Assembly: GCA_002256345.1 (NCBI GenBank)
Contig: NKIY01000002.1
Coordinates: 992,001 to 1,056,000, forward strand
DNA length: 64,000 bases
Direction: 5' to 3'
From: Bradyrhizobiaceae bacterium PARB1
GTDB lineage: Bacteria > Pseudomonadota > Alphaproteobacteria > Rhizobiales > Xanthobacteraceae
The number at the start of each line of letters is the position of its first letter. The first letter of the stretch is position 1. Positions 16,732 to 26,793 of this stretch are shown here, piece by piece. Under the pieces are notes generated by a model. That model made no database searches, was not told the DNA's origin, and saw nothing but the letters and a program-made list of their open reading frames with translations. Both the position numbers and the translations under genes were made by a program.

Positions 16732-18078
16732 ATGAACATCAACACCGCTCCTGACAAGATCAACCGCGCCTCCGCGCAGGTCACCCCGGGCTATATGTCC
16801 GGCTTCGGCAATTCCTTCGAGACCGAGGCGCTGCCCGGCGCGCTGCCGATCGGCCGCAACTCGCCGCAGCGCTGCGCCTATGGCCTCTATGCCGAGCAAC
16901 TCTCGGGCTCGCCCTTCACGGCGCCGCGCGGTACCAATGAGCGCTCATGGCTGTATCGCATCCGCCCGTCGGTGAAACACTCCGGCCGCTTCACCAAGGT
17001 CGATCGCCAGCATTGGCGCACCGCGCCATGCCATGAGAACGATCTGCCCATCGCGCAACTGCGCTGGGATCCGCTGCCGATGCCGAGCGAGAAGCTCACT
17101 TTCGTCGACGGCATCCACACCATGACGACGGCGGGCGATGCCGGCGCCCAGGCCGGCATGGCCGCGCATGTCTATCTGATCACAGCCTCGATGGTGGATC
17201 AGAACTTCTACAATGCCGATGGCGAGCTGATGTTCGTGCTGCAGCAGGGCCGGCTGCTGCTCGTCACCGAATTCGGCCGCATCGATGCCGAGCCGGGCGA
17301 GATCGTCGTCATCCCGCGCGGCGTCAAGTTTCGCGTCGAGCTGCCGGATGGCCCGGCGCGCGGCTATCTTTGCGAGAATTATGGCGGCGCTTTCACGCTG
17401 CCGGAACGCGGCCCGATTGGCGCCAATTGTCTCGCCAATGCGCGCGACTTCCTCACGCCGGTGGCGTCCTATGAAGACAAGGACACGCCGACCGAACTCT
17501 ATGTGAAATGGGGTGGCGAGCTCTATGTCACCGGGATCGGCCATTCGCCCATCGATGTCGTCGCCTGGCACGGCAATTACGCGCCTTACAAGTACGACCT
17601 GCGTACGTTCTCACCGATCGGCGCCATCGGCTTCGATCATCCCGATCCGTCGATCTTCACGGTGCTTACCTCGCCGTCGGAAACGGCGGGCACAGCAAAT
17701 ATAGACTTCGTCATCTTCCCCGAACGCTGGATGGTGGGTGAAAATACCTTCCGGCCACCGTGGTATCACATGAACATCATGTCGGAATTCATGGGGCTGA
17801 TCTACGGCGTCTACGACGCCAAACCGCAGGGTTTTGTCCCCGGCGGCATCAGCCTGCACAATATGATGCTGCCTCATGGGCCCGATCGCGAGGCCTTCGA
17901 TCATGCCAGCAATGGCGAGCTGAAACCGGTGAAGCTCACCGGCACCATGGCCTTTATGTTCGAGACCCGTTTTCCGCAGCGGGTCACCGAATATGCAGCG
18001 ACGACACCGGCACTGCAGAGCGATTATGCCGATTGCTGGAACGGACTCGAAAAGCGCTTCGACCCCGGCAAGCCGTGA
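16732..18078 (+). CDS. hmgA: Homogentisate 1,2-dioxygenase
   Basis: The enzyme opens the homogentisate ring to 4-maleylacetoacetate with iron and oxygen. The 448-residue product has the family signatures [36 protein letters not shown], the strand [12 protein letters not shown], and the C-terminal metal region [18 protein letters not shown] and NMMLPHGPD. Length is normal. A GGGAG ribosome site precedes the start and overlaps the end of the MBL gene. Confidence 0.97.
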   Translation: MNINTAPDKINRASAQVTPGYMSGFGNSFETEALPGALPIGRNSPQRCAYGLYAEQLSGSPFTAPRGTNERSWLYRIRPSVKHSGRFTKVDRQHWRTAPCHENDLPIAQLRWDPLPMPSEKLTFVDGIHTMTTAGDAGAQAGMAAHVYLITASMVDQNFYNADGELMFVLQQGRLLLVTEFGRIDAEPGEIVVIPRGVKFRVELPDGPARGYLCENYGGAFTLPERGPIGANCLANARDFLTPVASYEDKDTPTELYVKWGGELYVTGIGHSPIDVVAWHGNYAPYKYDLRTFSPIGAIGFDHPDPSIFTVLTSPSETAGTANIDFVIFPERWMVGENTFRPPWYHMNIMSEFMGLIYGVYDAKPQGFVPGGISLHNMMLPHGPDREAFDHASNGELKPVKLTGTMAFMFETRFPQRVTEYAATTPALQSDYADCWNGLEKRFDPGKP

Positions 18079-18089
18079 GGTGAATCAAC

Positions 18090-18734
18090 ATGCAGCCTGA
18101 CGCTATTCTTTACGGCTATTTCCGCTCCACGGCCGCCTATCGTGTCCGCATCGCGCTGGGCCTGAAAGGGCTCGGCGCGGACCCGCGCTATGTACATCTG
18201 CGCAAGGGCGAACAGACCCAGCCGGCCTATCGCAAGATCAATCCGGCCGGCCTCGTGCCCTACTTCATCGCGGGCGACCTGCATCTCGCGCAATCGCTCG
18301 CGATCATCGAATATCTCGACGAGACCCATCCCGCGCCGCCGCTACTGCCCAAAGGCGCCGCGGCGCGCGCCATCGCGCGCGAGATGGCACAGGTGGTGTG
18401 CTGCGACATTCATCCGATTGGAAATCTGCGCGTCCTCAATCGCCTGATCGAGATGGGCGTTGACGACGCGGCCCGCACCGCGTGGTCGCAGCACTGGATC
18501 GCCACCGGCTTCGACGCCATCGAAGCCCGCTTGACCGAGCTTGACACCGCTCCCTTCGCCTTCGGGGATCAGCCGACGCTCGCCGATATCTGCATTGTTC
18601 CGCAGGTGTTCAACGCACGTCGCTTCGGCCTCGATCTCGCCCCCTATCCCCGCATTCGTGCCATCGATAGCGCAGCCGCCAGGATCGAGGCATTCGCCGC
18701 CGCCGAACCGGGCCGCCAGCCCGACGCCGAGTGA
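18090..18734 (+). CDS. maiA: Maleylacetoacetate isomerase (zeta-class GST)
   Basis: This 214-residue glutathione-dependent isomerase converts maleylacetoacetate to fumarylacetoacetate. The N-terminal thioredoxin fold carries FRSTAAYRVRIALGLKGL and the glutathione-binding NPAGLVPYF and LAQSLAIIEYLDETHP blocks. The helical C-terminal domain includes HPIGNLRVLN. In zeta-class GSTs the motif is usually SSxSxRVRIA, so one Ser is replaced here. GAGGTGA precedes the start. It follows hmgA by 11 bp. Confidence 0.93.
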   Translation: MQPDAILYGYFRSTAAYRVRIALGLKGLGADPRYVHLRKGEQTQPAYRKINPAGLVPYFIAGDLHLAQSLAIIEYLDETHPAPPLLPKGAAARAIAREMAQVVCCDIHPIGNLRVLNRLIEMGVDDAARTAWSQHWIATGFDAIEARLTELDTAPFAFGDQPTLADICIVPQVFNARRFGLDLAPYPRIRAIDSAAARIEAFAAAEPGRQPDAE

Positions 18735-18757
18735 GACACCAACCGTCCGGATATCCC

Positions 18758-20026
18758 ATGCATCCCAACGATCCCGCACTCCGTTCCTTCATCGACGTCG
18801 ATCCCACCTCCGACTTCCCGATCCAGAATCTGCCTTACGGCGTGTTCTCGATCGCGGATACATCGCCGAGGGTCGGCGTCGCCATCGGCGACTTCGTGCT
18901 CGACCTCGCGGCCATAGAAGCCGAGGGATTGCTCGATCTCGGCAGCAACAAGGGCATCTTTGCGCAGCCTTCGATCAACGCCTTCATGGCGCTCGGCCCG
19001 AAAGTCTGGTCATCGACGCGCGCGCGCATCAGCGCGCTTCTGCGCCACGACAATCCCGCTCTGCGTGACAATGACGCGTTACGCGCGCGTGCCGTGTTGC
19101 CACGCAAGGAGCTGGCGCTGCATCTGCCGCTCGCTGTCGCCGGCTTCGCCGATTTCTATTCGTCGAAAGAGCATGCGACCAATGTCGGCATCATGTTTCG
19201 CGGCAAGGACAACGCGCTCCAGCCGAACTGGCTGCATATGCCGATCGGCTATAACGGCCGGGCCTCCACCGTAGTGGTCAGTGGCACCAAGGTGCCTCGC
19301 CCGCGCGGCCAGCTGAAGCCACCCACCGCCGAGGTGCCGTCCTTCGGCCCATGCAAGCGCCTCGACTTCGAGCTGGAGCTGGGCGTCGTGATCGGCCAAG
19401 CCTCGCCCATGGGCGGCATGCTAACCGAGGCGCAGGCCGAGGAGAGCATTTTCGGTTTCACGCTGCTGAACGACTGGAGCGCACGCGACATCCAGCAATG
19501 GGAGTATGTCCCGCTCGGCCCATTCCTCGGCAAGAGCTTTGCCACGTCGATCAGCCCATGGATCGTGACGCGCGAAGCGCTGGAGCCGTTCCGCGTCCAC
19601 GGCCCCGCTCAGGAGCCGGCGCCGCTGCCTTATCTGCAGCAACGCGGCGCCAACAATTACGACCTGCATCTCGAAGTCAACCTGCTCGGCGCCGGCACAT
19701 CGCGGCCCGTCCGGATTTCGACCACCAATTCAAAGCTGATGTACTGGTCGTCGGTGCAGCAGCTCGTCCACCAGGCGTCCAATGGCTGCGCCATCGACGT
19801 CGGCGACCTGTTAGGCTCCGGCACGATCAGCGGGCCGGAAAAGCATCAGCGCGGCAGCTTGCTGGAGATTTCCTGGAACGGCTCGGAGCCCGTGGAGATG
19901 CCGGACGGAAGCAAGCGCTCATTCCTCGAGGACGGCGATGCTCTGACCATGCGCGGCTGGTGCCAAGGCGATGGATATCGCGTCGGTTTCGGCGAGGTCG
20001 AAGGCACGATCACCCCGGCAGTGTGA
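18758..20026 (+). CDS. fahA: Fumarylacetoacetase
   Basis: The enzyme hydrolyses fumarylacetoacetate to fumarate and acetoacetate. The product of about 422 residues begins MHPNDPALRSFIDV and carries FPIQNLPYGVF, DFYSSKEHATNVG, the metal-site region LDFELELGVVIG, LLNDWSARDIQQWEY and LLGSGTISGPEK. A GTG at 18731 would overlap the maiA stop and add nine residues; the ATG matches family N-termini better. It ends the operon. No strong terminator follows. Confidence 0.95.
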   Translation: MHPNDPALRSFIDVDPTSDFPIQNLPYGVFSIADTSPRVGVAIGDFVLDLAAIEAEGLLDLGSNKGIFAQPSINAFMALGPKVWSSTRARISALLRHDNPALRDNDALRARAVLPRKELALHLPLAVAGFADFYSSKEHATNVGIMFRGKDNALQPNWLHMPIGYNGRASTVVVSGTKVPRPRGQLKPPTAEVPSFGPCKRLDFELELGVVIGQASPMGGMLTEAQAEESIFGFTLLNDWSARDIQQWEYVPLGPFLGKSFATSISPWIVTREALEPFRVHGPAQEPAPLPYLQQRGANNYDLHLEVNLLGAGTSRPVRISTTNSKLMYWSSVQQLVHQASNGCAIDVGDLLGSGTISGPEKHQRGSLLEISWNGSEPVEMPDGSKRSFLEDGDALTMRGWCQGDGYRVGFGEVEGTITPAV

Positions 20027-20243
20027 TCCCACCCAATGGAGACGATCGGCGAGCTTCGCCGCATGGGTGACGCCGACGTCCTGCAAGCGATCGCGGACAG
20101 TTTCGCGCCGAATAGCAGACCGGTTCCATGGCTCTCAACATCTCGCTCCAGCCACTGCGATAGCAGTTCACACCTTGCCCGACCGATTTTGGCAAAACGG
20201 ATATCGGGTGGGCGCCGCGTCCTTCCAGGTGCCATTATCGTCC

Positions 20244-20405
20244 TGATGGAACGCGCGACAGCTCTTTACTTTCGGATTTGAAAGCAAGATGCGCTTCACC
20301 GGCACGACCGTTCTCAAAGTGATCGATGGGAAAATCGTCGAAGAAATCGGCTTGGACGATGGCGTCACAGCCCTTACACAACTCGGGCTGCTTAAGGCCG
20401 CCTGA
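20244..20405 (+). pseudogene. SnoaL-like (ester cyclase/polyketide cyclase) C-terminal fragment
   Basis: The frame ending in TGA at 20405 encodes MRFTGTTVLKVIDGKIVEEI followed by GLDDGVTALTQLGLL. This is the typical last strand and tail of SnoaL-like ester cyclases. A stop at 20244 cuts the frame and no N-terminal part is found upstream. It is a remnant rather than a working gene. Confidence 0.55.
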
Positions 20406-20450
20406 TTGATGGCGCCGTCTTAGTCTAAGCGGCGATAAGCCCTGCATCTT

Positions 20451-20486
20451 GGTCGAGGCCCGTAAAGCGATTTGCGGGCCTCGACC
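20451..20486. repeat. 12-bp perfect hairpin
   Basis: GGTCGAGGCCCG and CGGGCCTCGACC pair perfectly around a 12-nt loop. No T-run follows on either strand, so a Rho-independent terminator is unlikely; it could be a repeat-derived palindrome or a decayed element end. Confidence 0.5.
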
Positions 20487-20733
20487 TCGAGCGGAAAGAC
20501 GTCGAATTCTACATCAATAAGACGAATGTTGTCGACGCGGATTCCTTGAGGACGAGCTATTGAGCTAGACGGTCGTGGCGCTCGCCTGCTGCTTGCGGTT
20601 TGTTTCGCCGTTACGGTGCACGGAGGATGTTTGTCATAAGCCGTCTGAACAGGCCTAACTCAAAGTCTCCTTGCCCTATCCTTGTGGTTGCAGTTGGATA
20701 ATATGGGCAGCCGAAACAGGCCATGAGGAAAAA

Positions 20734-20940
20734 ATGAAAACGCTTCTCTGCATTCTGTTCGCGTCGACGCTCCTGGCGACCTCAACGCATGCCGCCGGCA
20801 CACCTGAGCAACGACGTGCATGCCGAGGAGATGCAATGCGACTGTGCCGCGAATTCGTTCCCCGCGTCTCGGCCGTCACCCGATGCATGGAGAAAAATAT
20901 CAGCCGCCTCAGCCCCGCTTGCCGGGCTCAGTTCAAGTAG
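20734..20940 (+). CDS. Small exported cysteine-rich protein
   Basis: The start at MKTLLCILFASTLLATSTHA is preceded by GAGGAA and begins a clear signal peptide ending THAAG. The mature part of about 48 residues has four cysteines in the spacing ACRGDAMRLC ... RCMEKNISRLSPACRAQF, a cysteine-rich repeat pattern common in small rhizobial periplasmic proteins. It is probably a disulfide-bonded periplasmic protein; function unknown. Confidence 0.75.
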   Translation: MKTLLCILFASTLLATSTHAAGTPEQRRACRGDAMRLCREFVPRVSAVTRCMEKNISRLSPACRAQFK

Positions 20941-21162
20941 TCGGCAGTTGATGCCATCGCAGGCTGGCGTAGTCGGGGCGACGCCGGCTATCGCAGCGCG
21001 ATCGGGAATATGCTGGAATGATCGTGCTGCCGCTCCCATGCGGCAATCGGCCTACATCAAAATGCGCAGCAGAGGCTGTAGCACAGGGCAGCGAGGAAGC
21101 TCGGGTTCTCAGCGTCGAAAACGAAACGTTAAGACCGCCCGCCAAATTCAAGTGAAGTGGAA

Positions 21163-21417
21163 ATGCCGACCTTTGTGTTCATGTTGACGCCGTACGCCGA
21201 GGAAGATGAAATTGAGAAGGTCAGGTCGGAGCTGCAGGTACTGTTTCCTCAGCACGAATTCCTTACAAACCTTGAAGGGCTGGAAGACATTGAGAACGAT
21301 ATTGCTGTTTTCAGTGAACCTTCCCACGGTAATGGGCATGTGGAGTCGGCTATATGGCCCGACGAAGCTGAAATCGATCGGGTGAAGGCAGCATTCTTCG
21401 CGCTACTGCGAAGCTAG
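21163..21417 (+). CDS. Hypothetical protein (84 aa)
   Basis: The product begins MPTFVFMLTPYAEEDEIEKV and is acidic, with alternating strand and helix patterns (ELQVLFPQHEF, DDEAEIDRVKAAFFALL-like tail). The frame can start two codons earlier at a GTG. It shows no family I recognise. Base composition is lower in GC than its neighbours, in keeping with the accessory region around it. Confidence 0.5.
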   Translation: MPTFVFMLTPYAEEDEIEKVRSELQVLFPQHEFLTNLEGLEDIENDIAVFSEPSHGNGHVESAIWPDEAEIDRVKAAFFALLRS

Positions 21418-21597
21418 CCGAGCCACAGGCTCGATCCCGCGCCTCTGATAACATCGCAGAGCTCGCAACGCGTGCTCGGCCGATACAAACACTCCGACTA
21501 GCTGCTCTATCGCACCGCACGGAAAGAGGTGATCGATGACGTACCCACTGCCACACGGCAACTCGCGTACGTCGAACCTCCCGATAGACGCCATCAT
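21403..21597 (-). CDS. Hypothetical protein (64 aa), coupled to the upstream ORF
   Basis: The ATG overlaps the TGA of the ORF at 21594-21815, so the pair would be translationally coupled. The product begins MMASIGRFDVRELPCGSGYV and contains VSAEHALRALRCYQRRG, a plausible small alpha/beta protein. It overlaps the 3' end of the convergent gene at 21163 by 15 bp. No family is recognised. Confidence 0.35.
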   Translation of the reverse strand: MMASIGRFDVRELPCGSGYVIDHLFPCGAIEQLVGVFVSAEHALRALRCYQRRGIEPVARLASQ

Positions 21598-21815
21598 TCT
21601 TGCATCTCGCAGATAAAGTGAGGAGAATCATTCCGAGCCGGCGGATGATGCAATTGCGACAGTTGATATATCAACACCACAGCTTCACATGCGCCATTCT
21701 GTCGCAACCTCAAGATGTCCATGGCCCTCGGCACCTCTCCGATCTCGAATTCCACGCTTAGCCGATTTTGCCGGATCAGCCGGAATTGATCGGCCGGCTC
21801 ATTGGTGATCGACAA
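21594..21815 (-). CDS. Hypothetical protein (73 aa)
   Basis: A short frame, MSITNEPADQFRLIRQNRLS and onward, ends CEMQE with the stop overlapping the next small ORF. Composition is ordinary for a soluble protein and shows no motif. Support comes only from the overlap with the downstream ORF, so it may be spurious. Confidence 0.3.
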   Translation of the reverse strand: MSITNEPADQFRLIRQNRLSVEFEIGEVPRAMDILRLRQNGACEAVVLIYQLSQLHHPPARNDSPHFICEMQE

Positions 21816-22072
21816 ACTCGGAAGACCTGACCTGGCGACAAGACGCTTGGGACTTCACTGAATTTCGCAGAGCACCAGAACCACGTTCCTGTCCCGCTCG
21901 ACGAAGGCCCGGCCATGCTCAGGTTAACCAGGTCAAAAACAATTGCGTTCTTCCGGTCGCGATTGAGCGCCTTCGAGGAACGGAAGCTCTCTTGAATGCC
22001 GCGACGGAGCCAGACCAACAACGGACCGGAAGCGGCTGCGCATCTCGCCTCCCATGAAGGAGCCAATTCGGC

Positions 22073-23323
22073 TTAAACCGCGCCACTGGCGCGCAAAGCT
22101 GAAACTTTATCCTGGTCGAAGCCAAGAACACTGCTCAAGATCTCTTCGGTATGTTCGCCCAACAACGGCGATCTGGTGACTTCTACTTTATTGTCGGACA
22201 GCTTGATCGGCAGCCCGATGGTTACATACTCTCCCCTTTGAGGGTGAGAAACTCTGACGAGCGTGCCTGTAACATAGAGCGCTTCATCATTCATGATCTC
22301 CCCCATCGAGAGAACCGGTCCGCAAGGAATATCCAGCTCGTTGAGAATCGCCATCGCTTCAAACTTGGTATGGCGCTGTGTCCACTGCTCGATGGCTTCA
22401 AATATCAGATTGAGACGGCTCACTCGATTAGCGGGTTTCGAAAAGTTAGGATCTTCGACCCACTCATCACGACCGATGAGGTGACACACACGATCCCAAA
22501 CAGCCGCTTGCGCGATGAAGTAGATGTATGAATTCGAATCCGTCTCCCATCCTTTGCATTTGAGAATTCGGCCGGGCTGACCGCCACCGGAGTCATTGGC
22601 GGAGCGCGGAACAACATTGTTAAATGGAATGCCCTCGCCATGTTGGCTATATTCCGTCAGTGGACCATGCTGAAGGCGCTGTTGATCTCGCAGCTTTACG
22701 CGGCAGAGGTTGAGAACCGAATCTTGCATTGGCGCGAGAACGCGCTGCCCTCTTCCGGAGTGTGTTCGCTGAAAGAGCGCTGTCACGATTCCGAGCGCAA
22801 GGTGAATGCCTGTTCCTGAATCGCCGATACCAGCGCCGGTCACTAGCGGCATGTCGTCTCGAAAGCCTGTCGTGGAAGCTGCACCGCCGGTGCATTGGGC
22901 GACGTTCTCATACGCCTTGAAATGCTCCAGAGGCCCGGGTCCAAATCCTTTCACTGAAGCATAGATCAGGCGGGGATTGATCTGATGGATTTTCTCCCAC
23001 GCGAATCCCATGCGATCCAGCACTCCGGGGGCGAAGTTTTCGACCAGCACGTCGCAGTTCTTGACGAGTTCTTCCAGGACATGTCGACCTCCCCGACTTT
23101 TTGTATCTACGGTGATCGAGCGCTTGTTGCCGTTCATCATCGTAAAATAGAGACTGTCAGCGTCCGGAATGTCGCACAATTGCCCGCGCGTGATGTCCCC
23201 GCTTCCTGGCCGCTCGACTTTGATAACGTCAGCGCCGAACCAGGCAAGAAGCTGGGTGCAACTTGGTCCAGATTGGACGTGGGTGAAATCCAGGATCCGT
23301 ACGCCGTCCAGTGCTTTGCTCAT
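22073..23323 (-). CDS. frc: Formyl-CoA:oxalate CoA-transferase (CaiB/BaiF family III)
   Basis: The enzyme moves CoA from formyl-CoA to oxalate. The start is the ATG at 23323, with GAGGAG before it; the open frame runs further upstream without a site. The 416-residue product has the length of known Frc and its key blocks: [52 protein letters not shown] with the catalytic Asp at 168, and [19 protein letters not shown]. The usual partner, oxalyl-CoA decarboxylase, is not in this window. Confidence 0.88.
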   Translation of the reverse strand: MSKALDGVRILDFTHVQSGPSCTQLLAWFGADVIKVERPGSGDITRGQLCDIPDADSLYFTMMNGNKRSITVDTKSRGGRHVLEELVKNCDVLVENFAPGVLDRMGFAWEKIHQINPRLIYASVKGFGPGPLEHFKAYENVAQCTGGAASTTGFRDDMPLVTGAGIGDSGTGIHLALGIVTALFQRTHSGRGQRVLAPMQDSVLNLCRVKLRDQQRLQHGPLTEYSQHGEGIPFNNVVPRSANDSGGGQPGRILKCKGWETDSNSYIYFIAQAAVWDRVCHLIGRDEWVEDPNFSKPANRVSRLNLIFEAIEQWTQRHTKFEAMAILNELDIPCGPVLSMGEIMNDEALYVTGTLVRVSHPQRGEYVTIGLPIKLSDNKVEVTRSPLLGEHTEEILSSVLGFDQDKVSALRASGAV

Positions 23324-23516
23324 TTTACTGCTCCTCAGGGCAAGCCGCCTGATGAGCAAGTTGGCTTGGCATCTGGTATGCCTCAATAATTTGAATGTCG
23401 CGATTTCGGACAATTCGCGGCGGTTCCAGCCGCCTACAGATGCCAATCGACGGAGCCACGCCGACGTCAAAAGATCAGGCCTCGCAAACAACATTCTTGA
23501 ACGACAGCAGCGAACG

Positions 23517-24527
23517 TCACGCCGTGGCGAGATGAGCAAAGCGCTTGCGATACTCCGCAGGTGTCACGCCGACATGCCGCACAAACGCCCGTCGAAGAGT
23601 ATCCGCATCTGCAAATCCGCAGTTTGAGGCGACCTGCTTTGGCGCTTCGTTGCCTGTCTCGAGCAGACCTCGCGCCGCCGAAACACGCGCTTCTTCGACC
23701 CAGCTGGCGGGTGTGATGCCCACTTCGCTTCGGAAGAGCCGTGCAAAGTGACGCGGACTGAGATCCATCCGCTTTGCAAGGTTTGTCACGCTGTGATCCA
23801 GCGCAGGATTCGCCGCGACCCACCTTTGCAGCTCTTGCAAAGCGGCCCGTCCCGCAGGCACAGCCTCGCCTTTGCGGCTAAACTGCATCTGGCCGCCGGG
23901 GCGTTTGAAGAACATGACGAGTTGACTGGCGACTTTCATGCCGATCTCACGACCGAGATCCTCTTCGACCAGCGCCAGTGCCAGATCCAATCCGGCAGTC
24001 ACACCGGCGGCCGTACGAAGTCTGCCGTCACTGATCTGTATGGCATCCGGATCAACGCAGACCATCGGATATCTCTTCGAGAGCTTTTCCGCCGCAGCCC
24101 AATGAGTCGTCACGCGCCGCCCATCGAGAAGACCGGCCTCAGCAAGATAAAAAGCACCGGTACAAACCGATCCGAAACGCCTGGCTTTGGGGGCACGCTT
24201 CTGTAGCCAAGGCGTCACGACCGCGTCGAGCGGGGCTTCGGACGCATTCGGGCAACCGGCAACGAGCAACGTATCGATAGTTTCATCAATATCGCGGTCA
24301 ATGATCCGGTCCGGTATCAGCCTCACGCCAGACGAGCTGATGATGGGCCCCGGTCCGGCCGCAGCGACCAGAAGCTTGTACGCAGCGTAACCAGCTTGAT
24401 TGTTTGCCTCTGCGAAAACGTCAAGAGGACCCGAAACGTCCAGAAGTTGGACGCCCTGCAACGCCAATATAACGACCGTTCTCGATTTCTTGCGCATTTC
24501 CGTTCCGGTGTCTGTCCGTGCCGGCAT
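23517..24527 (-). CDS. GlxA-type AraC-family regulator (DJ-1/PfpI domain + HTH)
   Basis: The 336-residue protein joins a DJ-1/PfpI-like domain (residues about 15-200, with [20 protein letters not shown] holding the nucleophile-elbow Cys) to a C-terminal AraC helix-turn-helix ([21 protein letters not shown] and [22 protein letters not shown]). The start at 24527 has AAGGA at good spacing. It is divergent from the HD-domain gene, 88 bp away, and is the obvious candidate to control it. Confidence 0.88.
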   Translation of the reverse strand: MPARTDTGTEMRKKSRTVVILALQGVQLLDVSGPLDVFAEANNQAGYAAYKLLVAAAGPGPIISSSGVRLIPDRIIDRDIDETIDTLLVAGCPNASEAPLDAVVTPWLQKRAPKARRFGSVCTGAFYLAEAGLLDGRRVTTHWAAAEKLSKRYPMVCVDPDAIQISDGRLRTAAGVTAGLDLALALVEEDLGREIGMKVASQLVMFFKRPGGQMQFSRKGEAVPAGRAALQELQRWVAANPALDHSVTNLAKRMDLSPRHFARLFRSEVGITPASWVEEARVSAARGLLETGNEAPKQVASNCGFADADTLRRAFVRHVGVTPAEYRKRFAHLATA

Positions 24528-24561
24528 ATGTCCTTTTTAGACGTATTACCTTAATTGAGGA

Positions 24562-24584
24562 CAACCTATCCCGCATCTAGGTTG
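24562..24584. promoter_or_regulatory. Inverted repeat between glxA-type regulator and HD-domain gene
   Basis: CAACCT (24562-24567) and AGGTTG (24579-24584) form a perfect 6-bp inverted repeat with an 11-nt spacer, about one helical turn and a half between centres. It lies midway in the 88-bp divergent gap and is a candidate binding site for the AraC-type regulator. Confidence 0.4.
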
Positions 24585-24615
24585 CTGCCAACCCCAATCT
24601 GAAAGGAGCAACAAG

Positions 24616-25257
24616 ATGAAGACAGCTATGGACGGCGCGGCGATTCCCGACAGCAAGTTGGCTCGCGCCATTACGGAATTCATTCGCGATAATGAGACGG
24701 AGCTTCTGTTCAATCATTCAAGCCGCGTCTACCATTTCGGCGCGCTGGCTGGCGTTCATCGCGGCCTGAAGTTCGATCGCGAACTTCTATATGCGGGCGC
24801 AATGTTTCATGACATCGGCCTGATGCCCGACCACGCGAGCCACAACGAACGGTTCGAGGTCGACGGCGCACATGCGGCCCGCGACTTTCTACGTGGACAC
24901 GGCATTCCCGAGGAAGACGCGTACACCGTTTGGACGGCAATTGCGCTCCACACAACGCCAGGCGTGCCCATGCACATGCACCCGGTCGTGGCGCTGGTCA
25001 CCGCAGGTGTCGAGATGGACGTGCTCGGTCTTACGTACAAGGACTACAGCGATGCCGAGAGAGAAGCTGTGGTCAGTGCTTTTCCGCGAACACCGACTTT
25101 CAAGGAAGACATCATCGAGGCCTTCTACAACGGCATCAAACACCGCCCCGACACCACGTTCGGCAACGTCAAGGCCGATGTGATCGCCGATAAGGACCCG
25201 CATTTCCACCGGGGTAACTTCTGCAGCGTCATTCGCTGCTCGCACTGGCACGGCTGA
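24616..25257 (+). CDS. HD-domain hydrolase, cyanamide hydratase-like
   Basis: This 213-residue HD-superfamily protein has NHSSRVYHFG, the HD pair in AGAMFHDIGL, and ALHTTPG, the ordered metal ligands of the HD fold. The overall layout resembles the cyanamide hydratase-like branch, though the match is loose. GAAAGGAG precedes the start. It is controlled, probably, by the divergent GlxA-type regulator. The substrate is unknown; a C-terminal CSVIRCSHWHG tail is unusual. Confidence 0.75.
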   Translation: MKTAMDGAAIPDSKLARAITEFIRDNETELLFNHSSRVYHFGALAGVHRGLKFDRELLYAGAMFHDIGLMPDHASHNERFEVDGAHAARDFLRGHGIPEEDAYTVWTAIALHTTPGVPMHMHPVVALVTAGVEMDVLGLTYKDYSDAEREAVVSAFPRTPTFKEDIIEAFYNGIKHRPDTTFGNVKADVIADKDPHFHRGNFCSVIRCSHWHG

Positions 25258-25329
25258 TCAAGCCTCATCCTGACAGGCGTTCGAGCACCGCGCCCGCGGT
25301 CAGAATAAATCCAACAGCAGAGAACACAC

Positions 25330-26793
25330 ATGAGCGAACGACGGAAACTGACCCACGCGACTGGGGCACCGGTCAGCGATAACCTCAACATTCAGACGGC
25401 CGGCAGGCGTGGACCCGCTTTGCTGCAGGACATCTGGCTTATCGAGAAACTCGCTCATTTTGACCGCGAAGTGATCCCCGAGCGGCGCATGCATGCCAAA
25501 GGATCAGGAGCGTTCGGAACCTTCACTGTCACGCATGACATCACGAAATACACAAAGGCGAAGATTTTTGCCGAAATAGGCAAGCAGACGCCAATGTTCG
25601 CGCGCTTCTCCACGGTGGCCGGCGAGCGAGGCGCGGCGGACGCGGAGCGCGACATCCGGGGCTTCGCTCTCAAGTTTTACACGGAGGAAGGCAACTGGGA
25701 TCTTGTTGGTAACAACACCCCCGTCTTCTTCTTCCGCGATCCACTGCGTTTCCCCGATCTGAACCATGCCATCAAGCGTGACCCGCGCACAGGAATGCGT
25801 TCGGCCGACAACAATTGGGATTTTTGGAGCCTGTTACCGGAAGCCTTGCATCAGGTAACGATTGTGATGAGCGAACGGGGCATCCCCCGCACGTTCCGCA
25901 ATATGCACGGCTTCGGCAGTCACACGTTCAGCTTCATCAACGGGAGGAATGAGCGAGTTTGGGTTAAATTCCATCTGCGAACCCAACAGGGCATCGATAA
26001 TCTGACGGATCAAGAAGCGGAAACACTCATTGGGAAGGATCGCGAAACGCATCAGCGAGACCTTTTTGAGAGCATCGAGCGCGGTGAATTCCCGCGCTGG
26101 ACGATGTTTGTCCAGATCATGACAGACGACCAGGCAAAGGATCATCTCTTCAATCCTTTCGATCTTACGAAAGTCTGGCCAAAGGCAGACCATCCGCTCA
26201 TCGAAGTCGGCTATTTCGAGCTAAATCGGAATCCGGAGAACGTTTTTGCAGAGGTGGAGCAGGCTTCGTTCTCCCCGGCCCACGTCGTACCGGGAATCAG
26301 CTTCTCTCCTGATAAGATGTTGCAAGCCCGTCTCTTCTCATACGGAGACGCCGCGCGTTATCGTCTGGGCGTGAATCACCATTTGATCCCAGTCAACGCT
26401 CCGAAATGCCCCTACCATAGCTACCATCGCGACGGCGCGATGCGTACCGACGGAAATCTCGGAGGAACCCCGACCTATTTCCCGAACAGCTTGGGCGAGT
26501 GGACAGATCAACCCGATTTGAGCGATCCTCCGCTCGAGATTGATGGGGCGGCTGCTCATTGGGACCATCGTGTGGACGATGATCACTACCAACAACCAGG
26601 CGATCTTTTCCGTAAGATGAGTCCGGCGCAACGGCAGCTTCTGTTTGACAATACAGCGCGATCGGTAGGCGCGGCTGCGATCCACATTCAAGAGCGCCAC
26701 ATTGCAAATTGCACAAAGGCCGACCCTGCTTATGGCGCAGGCGTACGCGAGGCCTTGACCCGCTTGGCTACTGTTCGATCCGCAGCAGAGTAA
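25330..26793 (+). CDS. katA: Monofunctional haem catalase
   Basis: The 487-residue small-subunit catalase destroys hydrogen peroxide. Catalytic His55 lies in [15 protein letters not shown], the conserved Asn in [14 protein letters not shown], and the haem-ligand Tyr in [40 protein letters not shown] completes the family pattern. It starts 72 bp after the HD gene stop, so it could be co-transcribed with it or have its own promoter. I see no OxyR-type site. Confidence 0.95.
   Translation: MSERRKLTHATGAPVSDNLNIQTAGRRGPALLQDIWLIEKLAHFDREVIPERRMHAKGSGAFGTFTVTHDITKYTKAKIFAEIGKQTPMFARFSTVAGERGAADAERDIRGFALKFYTEEGNWDLVGNNTPVFFFRDPLRFPDLNHAIKRDPRTGMRSADNNWDFWSLLPEALHQVTIVMSERGIPRTFRNMHGFGSHTFSFINGRNERVWVKFHLRTQQGIDNLTDQEAETLIGKDRETHQRDLFESIERGEFPRWTMFVQIMTDDQAKDHLFNPFDLTKVWPKADHPLIEVGYFELNRNPENVFAEVEQASFSPAHVVPGISFSPDKMLQARLFSYGDAARYRLGVNHHLIPVNAPKCPYHSYHRDGAMRTDGNLGGTPTYFPNSLGEWTDQPDLSDPPLEIDGAAAHWDHRVDDDHYQQPGDLFRKMSPAQRQLLFDNTARSVGAAAIHIQERHIANCTKADPAYGAGVREALTRLATVRSAAE

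Larger units (their letters stand above)
20027..20733. other. Non-coding stretch with gene remnants after the homogentisate operon
   Basis: No intact gene is visible over these 700 bp. The region contains the tail of a SnoaL-like gene, a strong hairpin, and a frame ending LDLERKDVEFYINKTN before a stop near 20561 that looks like the end of another lost gene. Base composition is lower in GC than the flanking operon. It reads as a decayed junction. Confidence 0.5.

Noticed and set aside
20933-21151. Possible paralogue of the 64-residue ORF at 21403-21597 (HFDVGRLPHGSG against RFDVRELPCGSG)
   Set aside because: The likeness covers about a dozen residues only and the rest does not align.
21776-22131. 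Minus-strand ORFs after frc
   Set aside because: They overlap each other and frc, and their composition is that of shadow frames; no motif was found.
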